The notes under the pieces were generated by a model that worked only from the letters and a program-made list of their open reading frames with translations, did no database searches and was not told the origin of the DNA. Both the position numbers and the translations under genes were made by a program. From positions 248,001-312,000 of the forward strand of contig JAKUHH010000167.1 in the NCBI GenBank assembly GCA_022701365.1: DNA of 64,000 bases, written 5' to 3'. The DNA is from Mycocentrospora acerina. Taxonomy: Eukaryota; Ascomycota; Dothideomycetes; Pleosporales. Below are positions 53,530-64,000 of the stretch, piece by piece (within the stretch, counting starts at the first letter, position 1; each line of letters opens with the position of its first letter).

Positions 53530-55215
53530 ATGCCTGTCGAGCCGTCTGAGAAGTCGGGTCCCGAGCCCCTGGGCCTCACTGGAATGGATTTCGAATCGAA
53601 GAAAGCGAAGAGTGGTGTCGATGTTCAGGTCACTGACGAGAGTCACCTGGAGAGAGCGTATGAACCGGTTGAGCGAATCATACCGTGGAAGTACAAGTGG
53701 ATATCTTTGGCGGCTGTTATTTTGTTTCCGCTGGGTCAGAATTGGACGTCTGCTAGTCTTGGGCCGTTGAAGAACACCTTGCGCAAAGAGCTTGAGATTG
53801 ATAATGCGCAGTTTGGTGTCATTAGTAGTGCTGATGCTATTGTCAACACAATCTTCCCTATCCTTGGCGGGATGGTGCTTGACTGGTGGGGTCCGAGTGT
53901 TGTCAGTGTGTGGTGTACTGGTATCACGGTGATAGGTGCGGTTCTTGCTGGAGTTGGCGTGAGCATTTCCCTCTGGAGAGTGCTTGTTACTGGGCATATC
54001 ATTATGGGCTTCGGCATAGCCCTTCTAGACACTGTTCAGCAAAAGGTAAACCACCTGTCCCCTTGAAGTAGAAGTTTGGATTTCTAACTTGGTAAATCAA
54101 GGTCTTCTACCACTACTTTGGCGCATCAGGTCTAGCCTTTGCTTTTGGACTTGAAAGCGCCATAGCAAAGACAACAAGTCTTGTGGCTGGTATGACGGCA
54201 ATTCCCATCAAGGAAAGTACAGGATCGTTCGTGTGGAGTTTCTGGGTACCAGCTATTATCTGCCTTGCCTCCTTCCTTGTCAACATTGCCTATGTTGTGT
54301 ACGAGCGGTTTGTCATCCCAGTAGAATTCCGACTGACTCCAGCTCGTGTTGAAGCGCTGAAGAGCAACAATCCTAAATTATCCCGCGTCTTCTCTTGGAA
54401 AATACTATTCACGCTACCCTGGGCTTATCTCATGCTCCCAGGAACTCAACTACTCCAGAGTGGTGCAGCAGGCGGTTACGGTATGAGTTCCGCCGACATT
54501 ATCCGTATGAAGGGGTATACAGAAGCTGTTGCCGGTTACCTCTCTACGGCTCAAGACATTCTTCCAATAGTCCTCAGCCCTGTTGTTGGTCTCATGATCG
54601 ACATGTATGGTCACCGATTCCACTACGTCGCACTAGCACCGCTGCTGTGGATCCTTGCTTGCTCTCTCATCGGGTTTACAGATGTGCATCCGCTGGCTTC
54701 TCTAGTCTTTGCCAGTCTGGCTTCTGTCATCAACTCCATGCCTCTCCAGATTTGTATTCCACTTCTAGTTGCAGACCAGTCGAAGCTTGGTACTGCTTTT
54801 GGTGTATGGAGAGCCTTTAACAATTCTGGTTCAACCATTGTAAGCAAGCTATCTGCTCACACTTGTGACCTTTTAACTTCAACTAACATATTGGCAGGTG
54901 GACATCGCCTTCGGAATCATCCAAGACAAAACACCTGGCAAAGGATACTCCAGGGTCCTGATCACCGCGAGCTGCATCAAGGCCTGGGCTTTTTGCCTGG
55001 CGTGCATGTATATCACAGTAGACTACAAGTTCTTGGGCAAAGGCATGACAATGACCCGCAAGCAGAGAGTGGCTGTGGAAGATCGGATCATTGATCCAGA
55101 GACTCATCCATTGACTAGGCGAACTGTCTATAAACCTATCACGATTGTGGCGTTCTCGCTGCTTGTGGCAATGATTGCGGTGGCGTGGACGCTTTTCATC
55201 AGGACTTTGGTATAA
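53530..55215 (+). CDS. MFS transporter, MFSD1-like
   Basis: Major facilitator superfamily permease. Three exons: 53530-54045, 54102-54839 and 54898-55215, introns of 56 and 58 nt, 523 residues. About 12 membrane helices are visible, starting WISLAAVILFPLGQNW after a 55-residue hydrophilic N-terminus. The MFS motif-A-like loop after TM2 reads GGMVLDWWGPSV. A long central loop (RLTPARVEALKSNNPKLSRV) separates the halves. The second half has SPVVGLMIDMYGHRFHY, the repeat of motif A. GTAFGVWRAFNNSGSTIVDI and GIIQDKTPGKGYSRVL resemble the MFSD1 lysosomal dipeptide-exporter group and its fungal relatives. Substrate unknown; vacuolar location is inferred from the family. ATG 53530 follows an upstream stop. 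Confidence 0.85.
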
Positions 55216-55697
55216 CGTTGGTGTAATTTTCCTTTAGAAGTTTAGGTTTCAGTTTGACCAGTCATTGAGATGGCTTGACGGCGGCTTTTTTATTTTCTCG
55301 CTTGCAGCGGATGACGATTTAATGCGTCAAGAATGATAAGGTAATGGACACTTGGTGCCGCGTCAGCAAGCTCCTCATAACGAAACCTTATGGCTTGATT
55401 TGGACAAGCCCGTTTCTTATCTCCCTCAGCCTGGGTATTGGGCAAGTCTACAGTTATCCAAGAACCAGGGGATGTGTTGAGTTCAAACAGTTAATGGCAT
55501 GTTACTAAGACTTGACAGCCATTGCAAAAGAATAGCGTAACTGTAATGATAAAGAGATCAAATTTATTCGAACGCCGTCAAAAACAACAGAGATCTTGCA
55601 AGTCAACTGTCATTTAGAATCGCATCTGTGATTTTAGCACCAATAAACCCATCAAGTGGAGATGCAAGTACTCAAACGTGAGCACAACGATAAGGGT
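55216..55697. other. Convergent 3' flanks of MFS transporter and DXO-like genes
   Basis: 482 bp between two convergent stops. No coding frame, repeat or RNA gene seen. Confidence 0.45.
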
Positions 55698-57185
55698 TTA
55701 ATACACGCACTTTCCACAATACCCACAGTCCTCAGCCGAACAGGCAGTGTAGTCTTTGTGCTCATCTTCAGAGTCAACATCGAGCGTATCGACATCATCA
55801 GATGTATAGCCTTGCTCGGCCTCAAAGTACACATCACTGGCACTACTGCATGATTCGCTCTCCCTCTCCCATGCCCTTTTCAGTACATCAGGCAACGCAT
55901 GAACACCTTCTCCGTGTTGTCTTCGAATCTCGAGACAATTGGTTCCATCACAGTATACCTCTAGCAAATCGTCTTTGTCTCGTTTCGCGACGTCGATGAT
56001 CTTCTCCAATAGCACAATAAGGCGGCGAATCGCATCCAGGTTATCCTTTTCCCATAACTCTACGTCTTCCTTGACATCTTGGACTCTGATGTCTCGAAAC
56101 AGACCGGCACCGTCATGGTAAGCGATTATAAAGTTGGGGACTTGTTTAAGCCATAACTGGGGGTAGATGTCGTTCATGTCAATTTCTTTGTTGTACTTAC
56201 CAGATCGTGTCTTCAGGTCGAAGATGGAAGATTGAGGAATGGGCGAGCCAGCATGTTTGATTATTGGGAGCTTTGTCGGCGATCCTGTTGACATGGCTGA
56301 ATGTGCTGGTCGGTTGATGGATGTTTTCTGTAGCATATCGAGAAGATCGCCAGCTTCTGAGATTTTGCTATCTCGCTTCACTACTTTCTTGTCAAAGACT
56401 TCGTTGAGATAGCCGTCACATTCGAATCGAACCATGCATTCGAGACCTCCAAGCTTGTATTTTACGATGCGTTGATGCGTCTCGGATCCCCTGGTTTCTT
56501 TCTCCCATGTTGTGTTAGCTTCTGGAAAGGTATGTCCGAACCCTCTTATATCTTGAATGGTTTCCTTTGGGTCGTTCTCTTTTCGAAGGAAGAATATGGT
56601 GTCGCCGATCGCCTCAATGTTGAAGCGAAACGCTTTGTCAATGCCACGAACAAAACGAAGGAGGTTACCTAGCGTGCTCCCACAAGCAAATAAGTTGATC
56701 TGTTGGGATATTACCTGTGAGTTGAATTCCATAATGGCCTGAACAGCTGGTGCAATTGGATATTCGGGGAACTTGGCAGCATTCGGGTCGCGATAGTATT
56801 GCCCGCTGTCTTGGTTCAAACGCCGTTGAGCGCTGAGAGGTGTCCATCGTGGAGGTTCGCCTTCAATCAGTTAGTAATGTTTTGTAGTGTTGTAACCATA
56901 CAGCTTGCCAGGGACAATGATGGTAGGGATGTCTTCATTCAGCCAGTTGTAAGAGGTGACGTATCGACAGTCGGAGATCCCCAAACTATCGGTTGACTCG
57001 CCTCCCTTGGTTTCCAAATCAGAAATGCGAAAGGTTTTCAACAGTTCTCCAAGGGGGTATTTCTCAGTATCAGGCTTTATCACCGTGCGATTCGTGGTTG
57101 TCGAAGACCATCCGCCACGCCCTCTTCGTGGAGCAAAACCACCACGGCCACGACCCCTGCTCTGAGCTGACTGCACGTAAAACAT
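55698..57185 (-). CDS. DXO/Rai1-like nuclease-fold protein with RGG-type N-terminus
   Basis: DXO/Rai1 enzymes remove aberrant 5' caps and degrade faulty RNA. Two exons: 57185-56897 and 56860-55698, with a 36-nt intron (TACTAAC branch site, unusual gttaca donor), 483 residues. The start is Arg/Gly-rich (RGRGRGGFAPRRGRGGW), an RNA-binding-type sequence. The core reads YPLGELLKTFRISDLETKGG, SYNWLNEDIPTIIVPGKLYG, EPPRWTPL and CGSTLGNLLRFVRGIDKAFR. Candidate catalytic motifs are MVRFECDGYL (E-x-D) and SSIFDLKTRSG (D-x-K), analogous to ExD and ELKT in DXO. The C-terminus is acidic and ends CSAEDCGYCGKCVY, Cys-rich. Homologues, as I recall, are often labelled geranylgeranyl pyrophosphate synthase, which the motifs do not support. 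The start (MFYVQSAQSRG) could lie further upstream. Activity is inference. Confidence 0.62.
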
Positions 57186-57631
57186 CTGACAACTTCTTAC
57201 TTGAAAAGTTGAAAGAACAAATATAACATCAAGGATGAGACGTGTAATATTGTGAGGAGATTGGGGACTTTGGGTGTTTGGTGAAAGCTTTCCAAAGCTG
57301 TGCATGCGGCGTGGTTTGTTTACCTTGTAGGTGAAACAAAACCGGCATGTGCCTCTTAGCACATGTAAGACAAATCAAAAATGCATGTGAATATTGGCTT
57401 GTGTTTGTCCGCTTGTCCGCTTGTCAGGCTACTATTGTCTTCCAATTGTTTGCACGTCCTATATCTTGAAAGCGTCAACATTGTGTCGTCTACTTCCAAC
57501 GCCGCGTGGGTTAGGATCGGAAAGCAAGTGACGCCTTGGACCTAAACCCTTTTTTGTCTCTACACTCGTCTTTTCTCTGGTTATCCTTTTTGTTAATTCC
57601 AATTACACACTTTTGAAGACGCAAACTTCAC
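57186..57631. promoter_or_regulatory. Shared promoter of the DXO-like and helicase-AAA genes
   Basis: 446 bp between divergent start codons. It contains a direct cttgtccg(c) duplication at 57406-57425 and a CT/T-rich stretch at 57550-57590 just before the helicase start. If the DXO-like gene starts upstream of 57185, the region is shorter. Confidence 0.55.
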
Positions 57632-60600
57632 ATGGCGGATCAAGAGGCTGCGGCAAAACGAGTGGCCGGACTTACGAAACTCTTCAACGCTACTATCCAC
57701 GGAAACCGCGACTTGAAAAGTGTGGCAGACGGCAATCGTTTTCTTGAGGCGTTCTGTTCTCAAGAGGACGTCTCACGATGTGTTGAGGGGGTGATTGCAT
57801 CAAAAGCGGGGCTAGAGGCCATTGGGAAAGCTTTCCGGTTTTCCCCAGATCGCACCTTTCTGGACGGACCAGCAACCTCTGTCATCCTGTACCTGTCACA
57901 AGATTCCGTCAAGCAAATCTACGGAGGTCAGTTCTTATACCGAATTCTTGAACATATCGTGAACCCTCCTACATTCTGGAATACGTTTGTCGATTCCCAC
58001 CATAGAGGCACTCTCTCAGTTGGAGCTACGCACGCGTTTGCATGGTTGCTCCTTGAGATTCTTCAATCTCGTTCTGAAGAACTGCCACAAGTTCGTGAAA
58101 TTGCTGTACAGATCACTAGAAATGAGTCACTCACGAAGTCGGACTCATTGGACATCAGGAGCATTGGCTATAAGATCAAGCACGCCGTAGAGAACTCAAC
58201 AAGCGACTCAGCTGATGGTGCAGGAGGTCGGCATGACAACGACTTTGCGGATTTCCGTAAGATTAAAATTCTGCCCACAGCAGATGAGTTCGTATCTTCC
58301 GTAACACCATTCTACCGTCGCGCGTCCGATGTGCAATCTACTGAATCAGCGAAGCGCGGAACAACGCACTTGGACAATCAATTTCGGTTACTTCGTGAGG
58401 ATTTTCTGGGAGAGCTACGTACTGACTTCCAAATTGCTACGGGCCAAAAGAAGGGTCGACGCAAAATTGTCATCGAGAATCTGCAATTTGTTGGTATCGA
58501 CTGTGGGCCTCAAACCAAACGAAAACCTTGCTCTTTGAAGCTTCGTGTCCGGGACGACATTCCTAAACTTGAGAGAATCAAAGATCCTAAACAGAGAAAG
58601 GCCTATCTCTCAGACAAAGCGAATAAGAACTTGATGAAGCATCAGTCACTCGGATGTTTGATTAGCAACAGCAATATTATTGCGTTTGCCAGTGTAGAAC
58701 GTGATGAAAACATGTTGGCTCAGCAGCCCGCTGTTATCACACTCCATATCGCCGATATAGAGTCCTTGGGCAAGGTTCTTCTCGAGTGTAAGCAGGAGAC
58801 AAATCTTTGCTTTGTACAAGTCGATACCGCCGTGTTTGCGTACGAGCCCATCTTAAAGTGTCTCCAGTCCATGAATGAACTCCCCCTTGAGGAGCAATTA
58901 GTAGGTCTTGAATCTGAAGGTGGTGATCAGCTGTCTCAAATCCGGCCTCTCAACATTATCAACGCTGTCCGCACCAATGCACACAAGGACCTTCAATCTA
59001 TTCTTGGAACAACCAAATCTGTCGAGCTGGATGTAGCGCAATCAGATTCGCTTCTCGTAGGGTTAGAGAGGAAGTTGAGCCTGATACAAGGCCCTCCTGG
59101 TAAGTCTGTTTCCTGTGCCCCCACGGAGTGGCTCGTCCCTTTAACAATATAGTTCTCACTTTACATGAAGAACAGCGCATATTGACTTCAGTAGGAACGG
59201 GAAAATCTTTCATTGGCGCTCTGATTACCAAGATACTACATGACCACACCAGCGAGACGATACTATTGCTCACTTACACCAATCATGCTTTAGACCAGTT
59301 TCTCCTTGATCTGCTGGATATTGGAATTCCATCAGACGCCATTGTGAGACTCGGATCAAAGCACACCTCTGCTACGCAACACCTTGCCCTTTATGAACAA
59401 CGAAGCGCATATAGGACAAGTCCGACCACCTGGAGTATGATAGAGAAACAGAAGGCACTTCTTGAAAGCTACCAAGATGCTTTGTCTAAGAAAGTTGCTC
59501 GATTTGGGTCGATTCGTGTGACCCCAAAAGAACTTCTAGCCTATCTCGAATTTTCGGAAGATTCGGAGTTTTTCGATGCTTTTGTTATTCCCACAAGTAA
59601 TGATGGAATGGCGTTGGTTGGAAAGAAAGGAAAGGTCATCGATGAGATTTATCTGGTGAAAAGATGGATCGACGGGACCAACGCTGGTATTTTTGAAGCT
59701 ATTTCTCAATCAACATTTCCGGAAATCTGGGCCGTTGAATCACAAATACGTACTACGCTCGTGGCTCGTTGGCATAAGGAAATCTACGACGATATGGTGT
59801 CTGAGATCAAAATCTTGGTCAAAGAGTACAACAAGTGTTCTGAGCGACTGAAGCATTTGTTTAGAGAAAAACAGATACAAATCATCAGCAGCAAAAGAAT
59901 CATTGGATGCACCACGACTGGGGCAGCGAAGTTTTCGGATGACATCCTCCAAGCATCACCTGGCATTATATTGGTTGAAGAGGCTGGCGAGATTCTCGAA
60001 AGTCACGTCTTAACAGCAATGACAGCGCATACCAAACAACTCGTCCTAATCGGTGACCATAAGCAGCTTCGACCTAAGGTCAACAATTACTCTCTTACTG
60101 TGGAAAAAGGCAATGGTTATGATCTGAATGTATCACTCTTCGAAAGACTTGTTCTGTCTGGCGTTTCCCACACCACACTCCACGAACAACATCGCATGCG
60201 ACCCGAAATCTCATCACTCATCCGACATCTTACATATCCTGAGCTGAAAGACGCCAAAAATACGCAAGGGAGGCCTGCACTGCGAGGCTTCCAAGATAAC
60301 GTCATTTTCGTTTCTCACCATCACCCTGAGGATAATGCTGCGCATCTTGCAGACCGCCGTGATGGCGAGAGTAACCCTAGTAAAGAGAATACTTACGAGG
60401 CTGATATGGTACTGAAGTGTGTACGATACTTAGGACAACAGGGCTATACCACGGAAAACATTGTTATCTTGACCCCTTACCTTGGGCAGCTTTACCTTTT
60501 GATGAGAACTTTATCATCCGAGAACGACCCTATTTTGAATGATCTGGATTCTCATGAGCTAATTCAGGCTGGTATACTCTCACCTGCGGTAACTCATATC

Positions 60601-63600
60601 TCCAAACGTAAGATTCGCATCTCTACAATTGACAACTATCAAGGTGAAGAACAAGATATAGTCATTACATGCTTGACGCGTAGCAACAGTCTTGGTGACA
60701 TAGGATTCATGTCCGCTCCTCAGCGTGTAAACGTCCTCCTGTCACGCGCACGAAACGCATTGATTATGATTGGTAATTCTGATACTTTCATAACTAGCCG
60801 TAAAGGCAAAGAGATTTGGGTGCCCTTAATGGGACGACTGAAAAACAATGGTCACGTATACGAGGGATTTCCAGTGAAATGCGAACAGCACTCAGACAAG
60901 ACCGCTCTTTTAACCGAAAAGAGTCAATTTGAATCTGTATGCCCCGATGGAGGATGTTCTGAACCATGGTGAGTAATTTTCAAAACAAAAGTAACTATCG
61001 TTAACACAAACAGTGGAACATTGCTCAATTGTGACATTCATGCCTGCCCGAGTCGCTGTCACCAACTGAAAGATCACACCAAAATGAAATGCAGGTCGAT
61101 CATTTCATTGACATGCCCAAAAAACCACAAAGTCTCGCGAGAATGTCACGATAAGGCTGCAGCGGCGTTTTGTCGAAAGTGTGAGGCTGAAGCACGAGCA
61201 TTGGAGAAGCGACGTCAACGTGACTACAGGCTTGACCAAGAGCGACAGGCTAAGCAACAAGCTTATGCAGCAAAACTCGCTGAGATAGAAGAGGAAATGG
61301 GACATCAAAAACGTGTACTCAAGGATAGGGCAGAAGAAAACGATCGTCAGCACTCTCTGGCACAGAAGAAACAAGATTTGGCAAATCTGAAGTCAAAAGT
61401 AACTATCACTATGAAGCAACCAAAGTCGGACTCTAGAAGTAAGTTGCCATATATATATATTCATTATAACCACCGAAGCTGTTTATTTGCACACTCGAAG
61501 CATTGGTTTCCATTAGGCACTTTTCTGGTCCCACGTATACTAACTTTTGAGCAGCCATGCAACACGCATCAACACCAGAGCAGCACTTACCACAGCCTCA
61601 ACACGCATCGAAAACGCCTCAGGACAACGAAATTGCTGCCCAAAAGAATGGAACTAGCACAACTCTTTATGACAGCTTACCCGATTGGGATAGAAGCGAA
61701 GCAAAAGACGATTGGGAGCAACAAAAAGAGTATGATGGCGTAGAAAATGAAGCCCTAGACTCTCTGATGTCTTTGATAGGGCTGGAATCTGTGAAAGAAA
61801 AGTTTTTGGCAATCAAAAGCAAGGTTGATACAGTCGTTCGTCAGAATGTCTCCCTTAAAGGAGAGCGACTTGGTGCCTGTTTGCTCGGGAACCCAGGGAC
61901 AGGAAAAACCACCGTAGCTCGCCTTTACGCTAAATTTCTGGTCAAAGTTGGAGCTTTACCTGGCGACTATTTTTTTGAAAGTTCAGGGTCTTCTCTCGCA
62001 AACGATGGAGTCTCGACTTGTAAGGCACATATTGACAAGATTCTAGAGGAAGGCGGCGGAGTATTTTTCATCGACGAAGCTTATCAGATGGTTTCTGGTA
62101 ACAGCTATGGCGGTAAAGCTGTCTTGGACTACCTTCTCGCTGAGATCGAAAACCTGACAGGAAAGGTCGTCTTTATACTTGCAGGTTACCACAAAAACAT
62201 GGAAGCCTTCTTCGCCCACAACCCGGGAATTCCCTCCCGCATCCCAATCGAGATGGAATTTCAAGACTACACCGATGACGAATTGCAGCGAATCTTCTGT
62301 AGCTATATTGATGTGAAGTACAAAGGCAGTATGAAAATTGAAGGCGGTATGCGTGGTCTCTATGTGCGAATCGTAGCTCGGCGCATTGGTCGCGGCCGCG
62401 GTCGTGATGGATTTGGCAATGCTCGTGAGGTGCAAAATAAAATCTCACAGATAACAGAGCGACAGGCAAAGCGTCTGCGCAAACAAAGACGAGCTGGAAA
62501 TTTGCCTGACGATAATCTTCTGACAAAGGAGGATCTGATTGGCACGGAACCAGCAACAGTTCTCAAGGATAATGCCGCATGGGTACAGCTGCAAGGAATG
62601 ATTGGACTAGCCTCTGTCAAACAATCCGTCCAATCTTTGCTTGACGGCCTACAATTCAACTACCAACGGGAACTGGAAGAAAAGCCTCTTGTTCAGTATT
62701 CACTGAATCGCTGCTTCATTGGCTCACCCGGTACAGGCAAAACATCCGTTGCAAAGTCATATGGCAAGATATTAGCAGATATTGGGCTTCTTTCAAATGG
62801 CGAAGGTGAGTTATAATCATGAGTATAGCTTCGTTGCTAATGCATCATAGTTGTCGTGAAAAACCCGGCGGACTTTGTTGGAAGCGTGCTCGGGGGCTCT
62901 GAAGCCAATACAAAGGGTATACTTGCATCTACTGTCGGCAAAGTACTCATTATCGACGAAGCCTATATGCTAGCCGGGAGCTCTACTACTGATCCATACA
63001 AAACTGCTGTTATTGATACAATTGTCGCTGAAGTTCAGAGTACACCGGGCGAGGACCGATGTGTGCTTCTTCTCGGATACAAAGATCAGATGGAAGAGAT
63101 GTTTCGAGATGTCAACCCAGGCCTTAGTCGTCGGTTTCCGTTGGAGTCTGCTTTCGTTTTCGAAGACTTCAGCGATACCGAGCTCCGCCGCATCTTGGAC
63201 TTGAAGCTCAAGGGGATCGGTTTTAACGCAACTGACCAAGCCAAGAAGGTTGCGATGGATGTACTTCAACGTGCGCGGAACCATCCAAATTTCGGCAATG
63301 CTGGCGAGGTAGACATTATCCTAGACAGGGCGAAGGCCCTACATCAAAAACATATGTCTGCTGGTAAGTCCCAGGACTTTGATACTCTCGATGCCATCGA
63401 TTTCGATCCGGATTTCGACAGAGGGGAGAGGGCAGCTACCAATCTACCTGCACTTTTCCGGGATGTTGTAGGCTGTGATGATTTAATCCGGCAGTTTCAG
63501 GGCTATCAGATTACCGCTGCAAATATGAAGGCTCTCGGCATGGACCCTCGAGAACAACTTCCCTTCAATTTCCTCTTCAAAGGCCCACCAGGTAGGTCTC

Positions 63601-64000
63601 TTGCTTTTTGCACATTTTTTAGGCGTTTAGTATGCAAAGACCACACTTCGGTTCTCAAGCTTTATGTTTCTGCTGATTGAATGTGTCAAAAACTCATGTT
63701 CTGGATAGCGGCTAGCTGACGCCCTGGTGCTAGGTACTGGGAAAACAACAACAGCCCGAAAGATGGGTAAGATATTTTATGATATGGGCCTACTCAGTCA
63801 GGCAAAAGTTGAAGATTGTTCCGCTACCGATCTGATAGGACAATATGTCGGCCAAACTGGACCCAAGGTCCAGAAACTGTTGGAGAAAGCTCTTGGTAAA
63901 GTTTTGTTCATTGATGAAGCATACCGCTTGGCAGAAGGTGGATTCGCGACGGAGGCGATGGATGAATTGGTCGACTGCTTGACTAAACCTAAATTCGCTC
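57632..64000 (+). CDS. ZNFX1/UPF1-like SF1 helicase fused to tandem CbxX/CfxQ AAA+ domains (3' partial)
   Basis: Giant multidomain protein; at least 1975 residues lie in the window and the frame continues past base 64000. Exons: 57632-59099, 59195-60968, 61014-61438, 61555-62805, 62851-63591 and 63734 onward. Residues 1-486 are a poorly known N-terminal domain resembling the ZNFX1 armadillo-like region (e.g. RKIVIENLQFVGIDCGPQTK). SF1 helicase: Walker A GPPGTGKS (487-494), motif II LVEEAGEI, III LVLIGDHKQLRP, V STIDNYQGEEQDIVI and VI NVLLSRARNALIMIG. A Cys/His-rich NFX1-like part (about 1075-1130) and a coiled coil (1140-1210) follow. Three AAA+ domains have Walker A at about 1335 (GNPGTGKTT), 1615 (GSPGTGKTS) and 1887 (GPPGTGKTT), with FFIDEAY, LIIDEAY and LFIDEAY as Walker B. 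Family knowledge: ZNFX1 senses viral RNA in animals. Role here is inferred. Confidence 0.85.

Noticed and set aside
53188..53997. Minus-strand ORF of 269 codons
   Set aside because: Antisense to the MFS transporter's first exon and its leader; no motif.
1..64000. CRISPR arrays, operons, rRNA genes, transposons with terminal repeats
   Set aside because: No spaced direct repeats, transposase or reverse-transcriptase motifs, or rRNA-like sequence were seen; the window is eukaryotic.

Overview
This is a gene-dense nuclear segment from a filamentous ascomycete, most likely a Dothideomycete of the Pleosporales type. The signs are short GT-AG introns (mostly 44-110 nt, often with TACTAAC or CTAAC-like branch sites), UTR and promoter gaps of 0.2-2 kb, and fungal families such as AflR-type Zn2Cys6 regulators, SomA/Flo8-like LisH proteins and an expanded 2EXR/F-box-like family. 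The genus cannot be read from the window. All exon models come from reading frames, splice motifs and family conservation; no transcript evidence was available.

Layout. 0-5.7 kb: start of a xylitol-dehydrogenase gene, a METTL21/EFM2-like lysine methyltransferase, ESCRT-I subunit VPS28, and ribosome-assembly factor NOC2, divergent from VPS28. 7.5-15.4 kb: AflR-like regulator, peroxisomal ABCD fatty-acyl transporter, aldehyde dehydrogenase. 15.7-22.1 kb (minus): Artemis/SNM1-like nuclease, PAF-acetylhydrolase-like lipase, Rab4-like GTPase with a long insert. 23.0-30.1 kb: Cu P-type ATPase, CSN7, and a conserved protein of unknown function. 31.2-37.1 kb: a block of poorly conserved genes, namely a 2EXR-like protein with a duplicated domain, a 926-residue unknown protein, and a possible gene fragment. 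39.3-40.1 kb: a basic, serine/proline-rich conserved protein. 40.1-43.0 kb: low-complexity DNA with a 197-base assembly gap between poly-C tracts. 43.0-49.5 kb: SomA-like LisH regulator, TRAPP subunit BET3 with a 9-nt microexon, and U5 snRNP WD40 protein. 50.6-55.2 kb: a two-TM protein and an MFSD1-like transporter. 55.7-64.0 kb: a DXO/Rai1-like nuclease-fold protein, divergent from a giant gene joining a ZNFX1/UPF1-like SF1 helicase to at least three CbxX/CfxQ-type AAA+ domains.

Most genes are housekeeping: ribosome assembly, splicing, vesicle traffic, ESCRT, COP9, copper transport and peroxisomal fatty-acid import. The most promising unusual locus is at the right end. There a putative RNA 5'-end nuclease-like protein and a ZNFX1-like helicase fused to AAA+ modules share a 446-bp intergenic promoter. 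This suggests, by inference only, an RNA-surveillance or antiviral-type module. The helicase gene runs off the window.
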